Positions 55,999-64,000 of a stretch of 64,000 nt of DNA are shown one piece after another. This DNA comes from Bdellovibrio bacteriovorus (GTDB lineage: Bacteria > Bdellovibrionota > Bdellovibrionia > Bdellovibrionales > Bdellovibrionaceae). The notes below the pieces were generated by a model. The model saw only the letters and a program-made list of their open reading frames with translations, was not told the origin of the DNA and did not search any database. The translations under genes and the position numbers were made by a program. Where the stretch lies: contig NZ_LUKE01000001.1 of NCBI RefSeq assembly GCF_001592735.1, positions 1,997,184 through 2,061,183 on the forward strand. The letters are read 5' to 3'. Position 1 is the first letter of the stretch; each line of letters begins with the position of its first letter.

Positions 55999-58277
55999 TA
56001 GTATTGAGCTGCCACTCCACAATAAACTTTCACGCCACTGCTATTCATGACTAGGCAGCTGATGATACTTGTGGTTCCAGAGTTGACCGCAAAGCCGCTG
56101 TAACTCGCGCCTCCTGACCCACCAGTTGAATTTTTATCCCAATAAACGCTGCTAGTAGCTCCGTTATAAGAAATGTTAAACACACTTGCTGTTTGGCCCG
56201 TAACAAAGAAAGTAACGTTCCAAGACATACTTCCTGCGGGCCATCCTGTGATGGTGGGAATATTTAATGTCGTTGTACCCGACGCGCAGGCAGTGACTGT
56301 ATAAATATTTGTGGCATAACCCGTGATATTGGTCGCACCACAAGACAAGGCCCCAAGATCACCCACTTTTTCAAAGTACGCTTTGCGCAATGTCATGGCT
56401 TGATCCACATCAAGACCTGTCTCCGGAGTGGCCGTTCCGATTCCCACGTTGCCCGCGCTGTAATGGATTCTTGAAGAGCCCCCATCCTGCCACATCGAAG
56501 CTCCCGCAGGAAGACGGGCAGAAGCAATTGTGCCTCCTGTAATTGCCGACGCATCTAACGATCCGATGTTTTGACATTCAAACATATCAGTCAACGATGA
56601 CCACTTTACAGTTTGATTAGCATCACAGGAATTCGTATTGAACGCGGACGCTCCCAAACTATTTTTAATGTCAGAAAATCGAATGTCTGCGCCCGCCCAA
56701 GAAGTGCCGTTCGATTTAAGATACTGTCCTGAGGCTCCGGAAGCGGAAGGAAGAGATGTCACGGAATTTGTCGAAATCGCGGTGACTCGGCCTTTATTAT
56801 CAACGGTGATACTTGGAATTAAAGTGGAAGAGCCATACACACCCGCTGTCAAACCACTCACAGTTTCTAATTTGGCTGCTGTCACGGCCCCATCATTTAT
56901 TTTTGCGGTTATGACAGAGTTCGCAGCAAGCTCTGTTGATGTCACTCCACCGGAAGAAATAGAAATTGTTCCTGATGTCGTGATGCTACCCCCGTTAAGC
57001 CCTGTTCCGGCAGTGATTGAAGTCACCGTTCCGCTTCCGCCTCCAGATGGCGCGGGGGAACAAGACCATCCATTTGACGTGGTCCAAATTAGCATTTCAT
57101 TGTCATTGCAGGATTTATTAAAGAACTGAGTGCCATTACGAACTATGAGGCCACTGTTTGACGTCATACTTCCGGCGAAATTAAGATCCGCGACACCGAC
57201 AGCGCCATCTAAGATTTTGGCACTGGTCACAGAATCCGCGGCGAGGGTTGGGGCGGCCCAAGAAACATTGGTTCCGTCCGATTGCAAATAAAGACCGTTG
57301 TTCCCAAATTGCGAAGGTAAAAGATTGTTGATGGCTGCACCCTGCGAAGTGGCGCCGGTCCCGCCTTTGGTGATCGGAACTGTTGCTAAGGTCAAAGAAT
57401 TAGATCCCGCGGACGACGTGACGTCCCCCGTGAATGCCGGGAGGGATGCTGTGGGTAAGCTTCCAGAACTTATGTGCGAGGCATTTAAGTTCGTCAGATT
57501 GGATCCGTCGACAGACGGAAGTTTATCTCCGACACCCACTTGCAAAATTTTTCCGGTCGTGGTTCCAACATCGACACTCAACGTTCCCGTGATCGAAATA
57601 GTTCCTCCCAGAAGTCCCGTTCCGGCCGCGACGCTGGTGACGGTCCCGGAACCACCACTTCCGGAAGCGGGAGTGACAGGGGTGAACTTCGTACCATCAA
57701 ATGCCAGAACTTTTCCTGATGAATTGCCGGTCAAATCCACGGGCACCCCTTTGATCTTATCCACCGAAACGGAAGATTGGGTGCCGCTGACGTCTCCTGC
57801 AAGCAGGCCTGTAAAGCCATTCGCAAAACCGGCATAGGGAACAGTGCGTATTTCGCTGTCTGGTGACAACATCTTCCATCCCGAGCCATCCCAAAAAGAC
57901 ACACGCAATAGACGCCCAGCATGTAAAGGGAGTGTGACGCTCGAACCGCCTTGGCAAGAAAGGGGAATGCCATTTTTTAATGAATCCAAAACCGAAAATA
58001 CACCCGAGGCGGGGAAAGACCGAGTGCCAGAACCAATGGCCGTGTCAAATAGACCTTTGGAGTGAGTCATGTCGTAGCCGCTGACTTGTTCCTGATAAAT
58101 TATACAAGATCCGCCTGGATCAGTGATCTGAAAAATAAAACTGACATTATGGTATTGAAGAGGCGTACCATCGCTTCGAAGAATACGGCCCTGGTAGGTC
58201 AGCAGTGCCGGCGTTGCTTGCACCTGTGAGCTTAAAAAGAATATAGATAGCAACAGAAACGTCCAAACTTGTTTCAT
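55998..58277 (-). CDS. MAT-like fibre protein 1 (phage-tail-fibre-like surface protein)
   Basis: 759 residues. Signal peptide (VWTFLLLSIFFLSSQVQA), then a globular N-terminal domain TPALLTYQGRILRSDGTPL to about residue 150. A long fibre shaft of tail-fibre repeats follows (GTVTSVAAGTGLLGG, VPITKGGTGATSQGAAINNL, SAKILDGAVGVADLNFAG). The collar SRIHYSAGNVGIGTATPETG at about 625 precedes a tip domain of about 130 residues with several cysteines (LSCGATNITGY, ISCLVMN, VYCGVAAQY). This matches the mosaic adhesive trimer type described in Bdellovibrio. About 60% identical by eye to fibre 2 up to the tip. Confidence 0.8.
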   Translation of the reverse strand: MKQVWTFLLLSIFFLSSQVQATPALLTYQGRILRSDGTPLQYHNVSFIFQITDPGGSCIIYQEQVSGYDMTHSKGLFDTAIGSGTRSFPASGVFSVLDSLKNGIPLSCQGGSSVTLPLHAGRLLRVSFWDGSGWKMLSPDSEIRTVPYAGFANGFTGLLAGDVSGTQSSVSVDKIKGVPVDLTGNSSGKVLAFDGTKFTPVTPASGSGGSGTVTSVAAGTGLLGGTISITGTLSVDVGTTTGKILQVGVGDKLPSVDGSNLTNLNASHISSGSLPTASLPAFTGDVTSSAGSNSLTLATVPITKGGTGATSQGAAINNLLPSQFGNNGLYLQSDGTNVSWAAPTLAADSVTSAKILDGAVGVADLNFAGSMTSNSGLIVRNGTQFFNKSCNDNEMLIWTTSNGWSCSPAPSGGGSGTVTSITAGTGLNGGSITTSGTISISSGGVTSTELAANSVITAKINDGAVTAAKLETVSGLTAGVYGSSTLIPSITVDNKGRVTAISTNSVTSLPSASGASGQYLKSNGTSWAGADIRFSDIKNSLGASAFNTNSCDANQTVKWSSLTDMFECQNIGSLDASAITGGTIASARLPAGASMWQDGGSSRIHYSAGNVGIGTATPETGLDVDQAMTLRKAYFEKVGDLGALSCGATNITGYATNIYTVTACASGTTTLNIPTITGWPAGSMSWNVTFFVTGQTASVFNISYNGATSSVYWDKNSTGGSGGASYSGFAVNSGTTSIISCLVMNSSGVKVYCGVAAQY

Positions 58278-58299
58278 GACCCCTCAAATTCTTTTGATC

Positions 58300-58326
58300 T
58301 TATCGGAATAAGCTATCAGGAGTTGA
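58300..58326 (-). promoter_or_regulatory. Sigma-28 (FliA)-like promoter of fibre gene 1
   Basis: Minus-strand TCAA (58323-58326), 15 bp, TCCGATAA (58300-58307), against FliA TAAA-N15-GCCGATAA. The start of transcription would lie about 17 nt before the ATG at 58277. An AATAATTTGAGT stretch just upstream is shared with fibre gene 2. Confidence 0.5.
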
Positions 58327-58438
58327 AGACTCAAATTATTCAGCGTTAGGATCACGAGGTTTATATTAGTTTAGAGGAAGATAAATTGAAAAACTGTTTA
58401 CAGGAAATTCTCTCGGTTAACGCTTCCTCACATGATAA

Positions 58439-61168
58439 TCACGGACGAGGGGTAAAAATGTACCTAGCTGAACTAGGTCCAGAGACCGAAGCCCAAGTTG
58501 CTCCGTCCGGGGAGCTATAAAGCTGATTTGTTTCCGTGGAGGCGTAAAAGCGGGCGCCATTCCAAACAATCGAAAGCCCGTCATACGAGGCGTTAGCAAT
58601 TTGGTAGCGGGTCCATGTCGAGCCATCAGTACTGATGTGACAATAAAATTTGCTAGAGCCCGCACTCAGAGCGCAAAAAAGAGAACCATTCCAAGAGATG
58701 GCCCGATAGTCATAGTTGGTTATGGAACTTGAAGACCAGTTCACTCCATCAGGGGATGTCATCTTGATAGTTCCCCCGCGGGCTAAAGCCAAAAATTGAG
58801 TTTGATTCCAGACTAAGCAGCTCCAGGAGGCATTGGGTAAGGTGACTTGAGTCCACGAAACTCCGTCTGAAGAAATGGCACCGACAGTTCCGGGAGCAAT
58901 GGCGCAAAAAATGCTGCCATTCCAAACTATGGAATTCCAGTCTGCCGAAGCTGGTAAAGTTTGTTGTGACCATGTAACACCATCAGCGGATGTGACGGCG
59001 ATGTTTCCGGCAGAGGCAATAGCGCAAAAAATGCTTCCATTCCATGCCATCGCAGACCATGAAGCCGCCACCGGCAAGGTGCTTGGGCTCCACGTGGATC
59101 CGTTGGTAGAGTTTGCAGCTGTGGATGAGTCGGCGGCGAGGGCTACGGCTAATGAAGAGCTTGAGGCCACTGCGGTCCATCGACCCGTGCCGGGGCTTTC
59201 GGGTAAAGAGCCTAAAGCGCTCCAAGAGGTGCCGTCGTTGGAAATTGCGGCGCGATTGGAAAGATTTCCCACAGCAAAAAACTGATTCGATCGAGATGAA
59301 ATCCCCACCCAGCTTTGCGAACTGGGCATGACTGTCGGGGTCCAAGATGCCCCGTCATCAGAATAAGCGGCGGACGTTCCACTTCCCACGGCGCCAAAAC
59401 GCGTTCCTTGGGCAGTTATGGACCAGTCAGAACTTGAAGGCATGGTGGATGTTTTCCAGGATCTTCCATCGGTAGAGGTCGCTAGCTTGTTGGTGCCACT
59501 CTCAACGGCGGCAAAAACGCTTCCGTTATGAGCCATGGAAGACCAGTTCGCTTTCTCAATACCCTCCACGAACCATGTCACACCGTCTGCGGAGGTCGCC
59601 ATCAAACTAGAATCACTGGTTTTCGCGACATAGAAGCTTCCCGTCCAAACCACCGACGTCCAAGTTGCCGAAAGTGGTAGGGTTGCCTGGGACCAAGAGG
59701 TGGCGTCCGTGGAAGTCAAAAATGTATTGTCGCCTAAAATGATAAAGAGGCTATTAGCATAAGTGACGCAGCTCCAGTTCGCGCTTGAAGGCAAGGTGAC
59801 CGTACTCCAGTTCGCACCATCATTTGTGGAATAAAGACATGTGCCGGAACCAGGGGTCACCGAAAGGTATCGACCCGAGCTTCCTAGAAGAAGGCTGACT
59901 GAACTCATGCCGCTGGGGATGGAAAGGGTGGTCCACGTAATCCCATCGACAGATTGATAAAAGATATCACCGCTCATCCAATAATTGCCTAATAAAAGAA
60001 AATTGGAGCCATTGGAAGTCAGTTGGTACCATTGACCGGTCGCTGGTAAATTGGATTGGGTCCAAGTTGTCAGGTCCGTGGAAGTGATGACCTTGTTATC
60101 GCCAAAAGGACTAAAAATACTGTTGCCAATAAGACAAGCAACACTTCCGTTCCAGGCCAGTCCGTTCCAAGTAAAAGTATTAGGAAGACTTCCGCTTGTC
60201 CAATTGATTCCGTCAGCGGATCGTATGAAGCGATTTCCTCCGGTTGTGCCAGAGTCTACCGCTATGTAATAGCCATTTATGAACTGAAAAAGCTTCCACG
60301 TACCCGAAGGAAGAGTGTTGTTGCGGGTCCACGTTGAAGCGTTCGTGGAAAAATAGGTATCGCCATTTAAGAAAGAGTTTGATGCGGGCAAAATGACGTT
60401 AGAGCCGGATATTAGAAAGGGTTGGTCCGATTGCACAGGCAAGGATGCTGTCGACGACCAATTTATTCCGTCGGGCGAGGTTATTACGATGTTGCTGTTC
60501 TTAGCCACGACGGAAAATAGGGATCCACTCCAGGAAATCGCAGACCAATTGGCCGTGCTCGAAAGAGTTCTCGCGGTCCAACTAACACCATCTGTCGAAG
60601 TCATGCCGCGGTTGGACCCTGTCGCAACCGCGCAAAAAACAGTGCCGTTCCACGAGAGGCATGCCCAGTTGGAAGCTGAAGGGAGAGTATTGGTTTGTGT
60701 CCACGTGATGCCATCATTCGAATGAGCGCCTCGGTTGGCAGCGCTCGCGATAGCAACAAATTTTGATCCATTTGTGGCTAACCCCGTCCATGTCTGTGAA
60801 GAAGGCAGAGTGCGCAATGTCCACGTCGTGCCATCCGTCGACGTGGCCACGTTATTTCCTGGAGAAAGCAGGACAACATAAGTTGAACCATTATAAGCGG
60901 TGAGCGCCCAAGAACCTTTTTGATTGTTCGCGGACGGCATTGTTCCATTAGTCCAAGTGGCTCCAGTGGCGGTTGTGGTGCTTCGACCGTTAGACCCGGA
61001 ATCCACCCCGATCATGCGAAGATAAGCGATGGCAAGGTTTTTGGATTTGCGCATGCGGGTTGCCACCCACGCCCAAGAATTTGAAGATGTGAGGGTCACT
61101 GCCGTTGACAAGAGTCCCACGGAAGTCAGGGCTTTGATGAATTCGCGGCGCTTTAGTTTTTGGTTCAT
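58439..61168 (-). CDS. Tat-exported 21-repeat beta-propeller protein of fibre cassette 2
   Basis: 909 residues from the ATG at 61168 (AAGGGGC upstream), 11 nt after fibre 2. The N-terminus LKRREFIKALTSVGLLSTAV is a twin-arginine signal. The mature protein is one repeat of about 42 residues, W-NGSxFxAIA...TSxDGVxWT-xTLP, found 21 times counting the DGxxWT motif. Twenty-one fits three seven-bladed propellers. Trp/Asn/Ser-rich surfaces suggest glycan or peptide binding, as in sialidase-like or BNR propellers. No catalytic site was recognised. Confidence 0.75.
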   Translation of the reverse strand: MNQKLKRREFIKALTSVGLLSTAVTLTSSNSWAWVATRMRKSKNLAIAYLRMIGVDSGSNGRSTTTATGATWTNGTMPSANNQKGSWALTAYNGSTYVVLLSPGNNVATSTDGTTWTLRTLPSSQTWTGLATNGSKFVAIASAANRGAHSNDGITWTQTNTLPSASNWACLSWNGTVFCAVATGSNRGMTSTDGVSWTARTLSSTANWSAISWSGSLFSVVAKNSNIVITSPDGINWSSTASLPVQSDQPFLISGSNVILPASNSFLNGDTYFSTNASTWTRNNTLPSGTWKLFQFINGYYIAVDSGTTGGNRFIRSADGINWTSGSLPNTFTWNGLAWNGSVACLIGNSIFSPFGDNKVITSTDLTTWTQSNLPATGQWYQLTSNGSNFLLLGNYWMSGDIFYQSVDGITWTTLSIPSGMSSVSLLLGSSGRYLSVTPGSGTCLYSTNDGANWSTVTLPSSANWSCVTYANSLFIILGDNTFLTSTDATSWSQATLPLSATWTSVVWTGSFYVAKTSDSSLMATSADGVTWFVEGIEKANWSSMAHNGSVFAAVESGTNKLATSTDGRSWKTSTMPSSSDWSITAQGTRFGAVGSGTSAAYSDDGASWTPTVMPSSQSWVGISSRSNQFFAVGNLSNRAAISNDGTSWSALGSLPESPGTGRWTAVASSSSLAVALAADSSTAANSTNGSTWSPSTLPVAASWSAMAWNGSIFCAIASAGNIAVTSADGVTWSQQTLPASADWNSIVWNGSIFCAIAPGTVGAISSDGVSWTQVTLPNASWSCLVWNQTQFLALARGGTIKMTSPDGVNWSSSSITNYDYRAISWNGSLFCALSAGSSKFYCHISTDGSTWTRYQIANASYDGLSIVWNGARFYASTETNQLYSSPDGATWASVSGPSSARYIFTPRP

Positions 61169-61179
61169 GCTAAAGCCCC

Positions 61180-63450
61180 TTAGTTTTCTTTCCACACCAT
61201 CGAACCGTACCACACAGTCTCATCAGCGGCCTTGATGAATTGCAATATGGTGATGGAGCCTGAGGCCGTCGCGATTGTCGGCGCCACGTTGGAATCCCAT
61301 TTCACGGAGTCTCCAGATGCGGTGAGAATAGAAAGTGCTCGATTTCCGGTTCCATCTTGTTTAACAAAAAGAGTGAGGCTGTACATCTTTCCCGGAGGTG
61401 ACGTCATCGCCGGCAGGCGAATAGCGGAGGTCGCGGAACTTAACGTCAATCGACGAATATTAACAGACGTGTCAGGGATGGTGTAGCTTGCGCCGGTATT
61501 GGTGTAGGCACTGACGCCTTCAAAACTAGAATTGACTGCGGCCGCCCCATTTACGTCTAAGGGTGTCGAGGCGGTGGAGGTTCCGATCCCCACATTTCCT
61601 GCACTGTAATAAATGCGTGAAGAACCACCGTCTTGCCACAAGGTCGCACTTGCGGGAAGTCGGCCCGCGGCGATGGTTCCAGTGGTGATAGCCGCGGCAT
61701 CTAAAGAAGCAATATTTTGGCATTCAAACATATCAGTCAACGCGGACCATTTGACGGTTTGGTTTGCGTTACAAACCCCAATATTAAATGCCGAAGCGCC
61801 CATGCTATTTTTTATGTCGCTAAAACGCACGTCCGCTCCACTCCAGTTTGTTCCGTCGGATTTTAAAAATTTTCCAGAGCTTGTCGAGGCCGTGGGAAGA
61901 GTGTTGATCGATTGAGTCGAAATTGACGTCACGCGACCTTTCGTATCCACAGTGATGTTGGGAACTGCCGAAGCAGAGCCATAGGTTCCGGCGGTGAGTC
62001 CGCCCACGGTCTCAAGCTTAGCTCCGGTGACAGCACCATTTGCAATTTCCGTCGTATTTACACCCCCGGCCGCAATCGAAATCGTTCCCGAGGTGGTGAT
62101 GGATCCTCCATCCAATCCGGTTCCGGCCGTCACGGATGTCACGGTTCCGCTCCCCCCAGCCGACGGAAGAGCACTGCAAGACCAACCGTTAGAGGTGTTC
62201 CACACCAAAATTTCATTATTGCTGCATGTCTTATTGAAAAACTGTGTTCCGTTACGGACGACCACACCGGAATTTGCCGTCATCGTACTGGCAAAATTGA
62301 GATCAACGACCCCAATGGTTCCATCTAATATTTTGGCGCTGTTCACGGCGTCTGTCGCAATGGTGGCGGTGGAGGCCCCCGGCCCTGAAGCAGTTACATC
62401 TCCCGTTAAGGAAGCAATACCTGTATTCGGGGTGGCTACCCACGACGCGTCGGTTCCATTGGTTTGCAAAAAGAGACCGGAATTACCTGTTTGATCAGGT
62501 AAAAGATTGTTAAGAGCATTTGCTCTTGAAGTGGCGCCGGTTCCGCCTTTAGAAATGGGAACTGTGGAAAGTGTTAAGATAGATGAGCCCGCAGAAGAGG
62601 TAACATCGCCGGAAAATGCGGGCAGAGATGAGCTTGGCAAAGATCCCGTGGTGAGATGACTGGCATCAAGATTGGTCAGATTAGAACCATCGATAATTGG
62701 AAGCTTATTACCTGTCGCTACTTGAAGAATTTTTCCGGTCGTGGTCCCGACATCGACACTCAAGGTGCCTGAAGTGGTGATGGTACCACCCACCAGTCCT
62801 GTGCCTCCGGTCACGCTTGTTACGGTCCCCGTGGTTCCTGTTGCGAGAGTTGCAGGAACGAATTTCGAACCGTCGAACGAAAGAACTTTTCCAACCGAAT
62901 TGCCCGTTAAATCTACGGGTACGCCTTTGATTTTGTCGACGGAGGTCAAAGTTTGCGGCCCACTCACGTCACCTGATAACAAACCGGTAAAGCCCGTCGA
63001 GAATCCTGCGTAAGGAACTGTGCGGATTTCGGAGTCAGGAGAGATTAACCTCCATCCCCGCCCATCCCAGAAAGAAACTCTTAAAAGTCTTCCGGCGTGT
63101 AAAGGCAACGTGACAGTGGATCCACCTTGGCAGGAAAGGCTCACGCCATTACGTAAGGAATCTAAAACCGTGAATACCCCCGTAGCGGGAAAAGAACGAC
63201 TTCCAGATCCAATCGCGGTATCAAAAATACCCTTAGAGTGAGTCATGTCATAGCCGTCAACCTGTTCTTGGTACACCACGCATGCGCCGCTGGGATCAGT
63301 GATTTGAAAAATAAAACTCACACTGGGATATTCAAGGGGGCTTCCGTCACTTTTGATGATACGCCCTTGATAAGTAAGCAAGGCTGGCGTCGCGTATGCA
63401 GAGAAACTTAAAAGTAATGCACCTAAAACAAACGTCCCAAATTTGTCCAT
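61180..63450 (-). CDS. MAT-like fibre protein 2
   Basis: 756 residues from the ATG at 63450 (GAGGG upstream). Layout is as in fibre 1: signal peptide, TPALLTYQGRIIKSDGSPL domain, tail-fibre repeats (VPISKGGTGATSRANALNNL, SAKILDGTIGVVDLNFAS), collar SRIYYSAGNVGIGTSTASTP. It then has a different tip of about 120 residues (SFEGVSAYTNTGASYTIPDT to WYGSMVWKEN), without the cysteines of fibre 1. An inserted segment around residue 360 (GIASLTGDVTASGPGAST) is absent from fibre 1. Confidence 0.8.
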   Translation of the reverse strand: MDKFGTFVLGALLLSFSAYATPALLTYQGRIIKSDGSPLEYPSVSFIFQITDPSGACVVYQEQVDGYDMTHSKGIFDTAIGSGSRSFPATGVFTVLDSLRNGVSLSCQGGSTVTLPLHAGRLLRVSFWDGRGWRLISPDSEIRTVPYAGFSTGFTGLLSGDVSGPQTLTSVDKIKGVPVDLTGNSVGKVLSFDGSKFVPATLATGTTGTVTSVTGGTGLVGGTITTSGTLSVDVGTTTGKILQVATGNKLPIIDGSNLTNLDASHLTTGSLPSSSLPAFSGDVTSSAGSSILTLSTVPISKGGTGATSRANALNNLLPDQTGNSGLFLQTNGTDASWVATPNTGIASLTGDVTASGPGASTATIATDAVNSAKILDGTIGVVDLNFASTMTANSGVVVRNGTQFFNKTCSNNEILVWNTSNGWSCSALPSAGGSGTVTSVTAGTGLDGGSITTSGTISIAAGGVNTTEIANGAVTGAKLETVGGLTAGTYGSASAVPNITVDTKGRVTSISTQSINTLPTASTSSGKFLKSDGTNWSGADVRFSDIKNSMGASAFNIGVCNANQTVKWSALTDMFECQNIASLDAAAITTGTIAAGRLPASATLWQDGGSSRIYYSAGNVGIGTSTASTPLDVNGAAAVNSSFEGVSAYTNTGASYTIPDTSVNIRRLTLSSATSAIRLPAMTSPPGKMYSLTLFVKQDGTGNRALSILTASGDSVKWDSNVAPTIATASGSITILQFIKAADETVWYGSMVWKEN

Positions 63451-63476
63451 GTTCCCTCGGCTTCCCAATGGACGTC

Positions 63477-63504
63477 TTATCGGAAGTAGGATTTTGAAAA
63501 TTGA
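63477..63504 (-). promoter_or_regulatory. Sigma-28 (FliA)-like promoter of fibre gene 2
   Basis: Minus-strand TCAA (63501-63504), 16 bp, TCCGATAA (63477-63484). It is in the same place relative to the fibre start as in fibre gene 1, and an AATAATTTGAGT block lies just upstream in both. Confidence 0.5.
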
Positions 63505-63619
63505 GAACTCAAATTATTTAGTGATGAGTTAAGGGTGCATATAGGGGACTTGAAATTTAAGAAAACAAATAGTGTTTACTCAAAAAAATATCAGCGAACA
63601 GGACTCCTTAAGTGGGCAG

Positions 63620-64000
63620 TTACTGCTGCAGATCCATGACATGGCTTAATTTCTTCTTCATCTCGGTGGGGTTAAGTGTTGTGAACAAAATCCCGGTAAT
63701 GTAACGAGCGTTGACTGAGTCCGTTTCGTTCTTTGTTTCTCGCAGCATGAGATAGATTGCTTCATGAAAAATAAGGGCGGCTTTATTTATAGCCGCAATT
63801 TTTGATGAATACCAAAGCTGTTCACTGATCAAAATCCGCCCGTCCACGGTGAAGTTCGCGAACTGGGTGTATTTTATGTTCTCGGTAAAACAAAAGTCGT
63901 AACCGGGCTCGATGCGATTGTAAATATCTTCAATGGAGCGAAGTTTCGCATCAACGAAGTGAATATTTTTCTGAACTCTCTCAAGATAGGGCCTCAATAA
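63620..64000 (-). CDS. Unknown protein, 5' end beyond the window
   Basis: At least 125 C-terminal residues; the frame stays open to position 64000, so the start lies outside. It contains KAALIFHEAIYLMLRE, which recalls the HExx helix of metallopeptidase-like proteins, but the second His is missing (HEAIY), so no enzyme claim can be made. It ends 170 bp upstream of fibre gene 2. No family recognised. Confidence 0.55.
   Translation of the reverse strand, partial: LLRPYLERVQKNIHFVDAKLRSIEDIYNRIEPGYDFCFTENIKYTQFANFTVDGRILISEQLWYSSKIAAINKAALIFHEAIYLMLRETKNETDSVNARYITGILFTTLNPTEMKKKLSHVMDLQQ

Noticed and set aside
56638-57837. Long antisense open frames (163 and 179 codons) inside fibre gene 1
   Set aside because: They are shadows of the repetitive fibre gene, with Pro/Val-rich low complexity, no ribosome-binding site and no known domain; similar shadows occur in fibre gene 2 (61994-62494).
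55998-63450. Prophage tail genes
   Set aside because: The fibre proteins have signal peptides and no other phage genes (portal, terminase, capsid, integrase) are near, so a host surface fibre is the better reading.
1-64000. CRISPR array, tRNA or rRNA genes
   Set aside because: No direct repeats with spacers and no cloverleaf or rRNA sequence was recognised by eye in the intergenic regions.

Overview
The window looks like a chromosomal segment of a Bdellovibrio-type predatory bacterium (Bdellovibrionota). Three things suggest this: an FHA-GGDEF diguanylate cyclase closely resembling DgcB, two long phage-tail-fibre-like surface proteins of the kind described in Bdellovibrio as mosaic adhesive trimer (MAT) fibres, and many large secreted repeat proteins beside ordinary Gram-negative housekeeping genes. 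The genus call is an inference from family recognition; no database search was possible. I saw no rRNA, tRNA, CRISPR array, insertion sequence or integrase.

Region 1 (1-16.5 kb), mostly minus strand. A cut response-regulator gene is followed by a tightly packed gcvP > GT9 heptosyltransferase > Rsm22-like methyltransferase > outer-membrane protein operon. Next come a membrane-anchored protein, a 35-residue hydrophobic cationic peptide gene with a structured leader, a histone-like protein, a DUF4286 protein and the TldD/PmbA protease pair. The plus strand then carries an EpmA-like EF-P lysine ligase and a nitronate-monooxygenase-family enzyme. A compact DUF2089 regulator operon follows, with a consensus promoter that appears to give a leaderless mRNA.

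Region 2 (16.5-30.4 kb). An IHF/HU gene; a minus-strand operon gdhA > pyrD > Nudix > two glycosyltransferases; a secreted alpha/beta hydrolase; an AlkB-like dioxygenase; a heptose-7-phosphate kinase; a ClsC-like phospholipase D lipoprotein; dgkA; an AbgT transporter; and a HAD phosphatase. A long perfect palindrome lies between the last two.

Region 3 (30.4-39.3 kb). A three-gene DNA-processing operon on the minus strand: PA0069-type radical SAM protein > PD-(D/E)XK nuclease fused to an XPD/DinG helicase > a DnaQ-like domain fused to a GIY-YIG nuclease. The DnaQ-like domain has lost several catalytic residues. An MFS transporter, rlmN and a PfkB kinase follow.

Region 4 (39.3-53.9 kb). A 1,799-residue lipoprotein with Ig-like repeats and 14 delta-60 blades, two envelope proteins, then a plus-strand run: acidic coiled-coil protein, metallophosphoesterase, pgi and dgcB. 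A C39-like secreted protein faces it. After that comes an ECF sigma factor, anti-sigma factor and small periplasmic protein.

Region 5 (53.9-64 kb). Two tandem cassettes, each a MAT-like fibre gene followed immediately by a beta-propeller repeat protein (one Tat-exported with 21 repeats, one Sec-exported with NHL repeats). Both fibre genes, and the 1,799-residue lipoprotein gene, are preceded by sequences close to the sigma-28 (FliA) consensus. This suggests a shared motility or attack-phase surface programme, and it is the most promising candidate here for an undescribed system.
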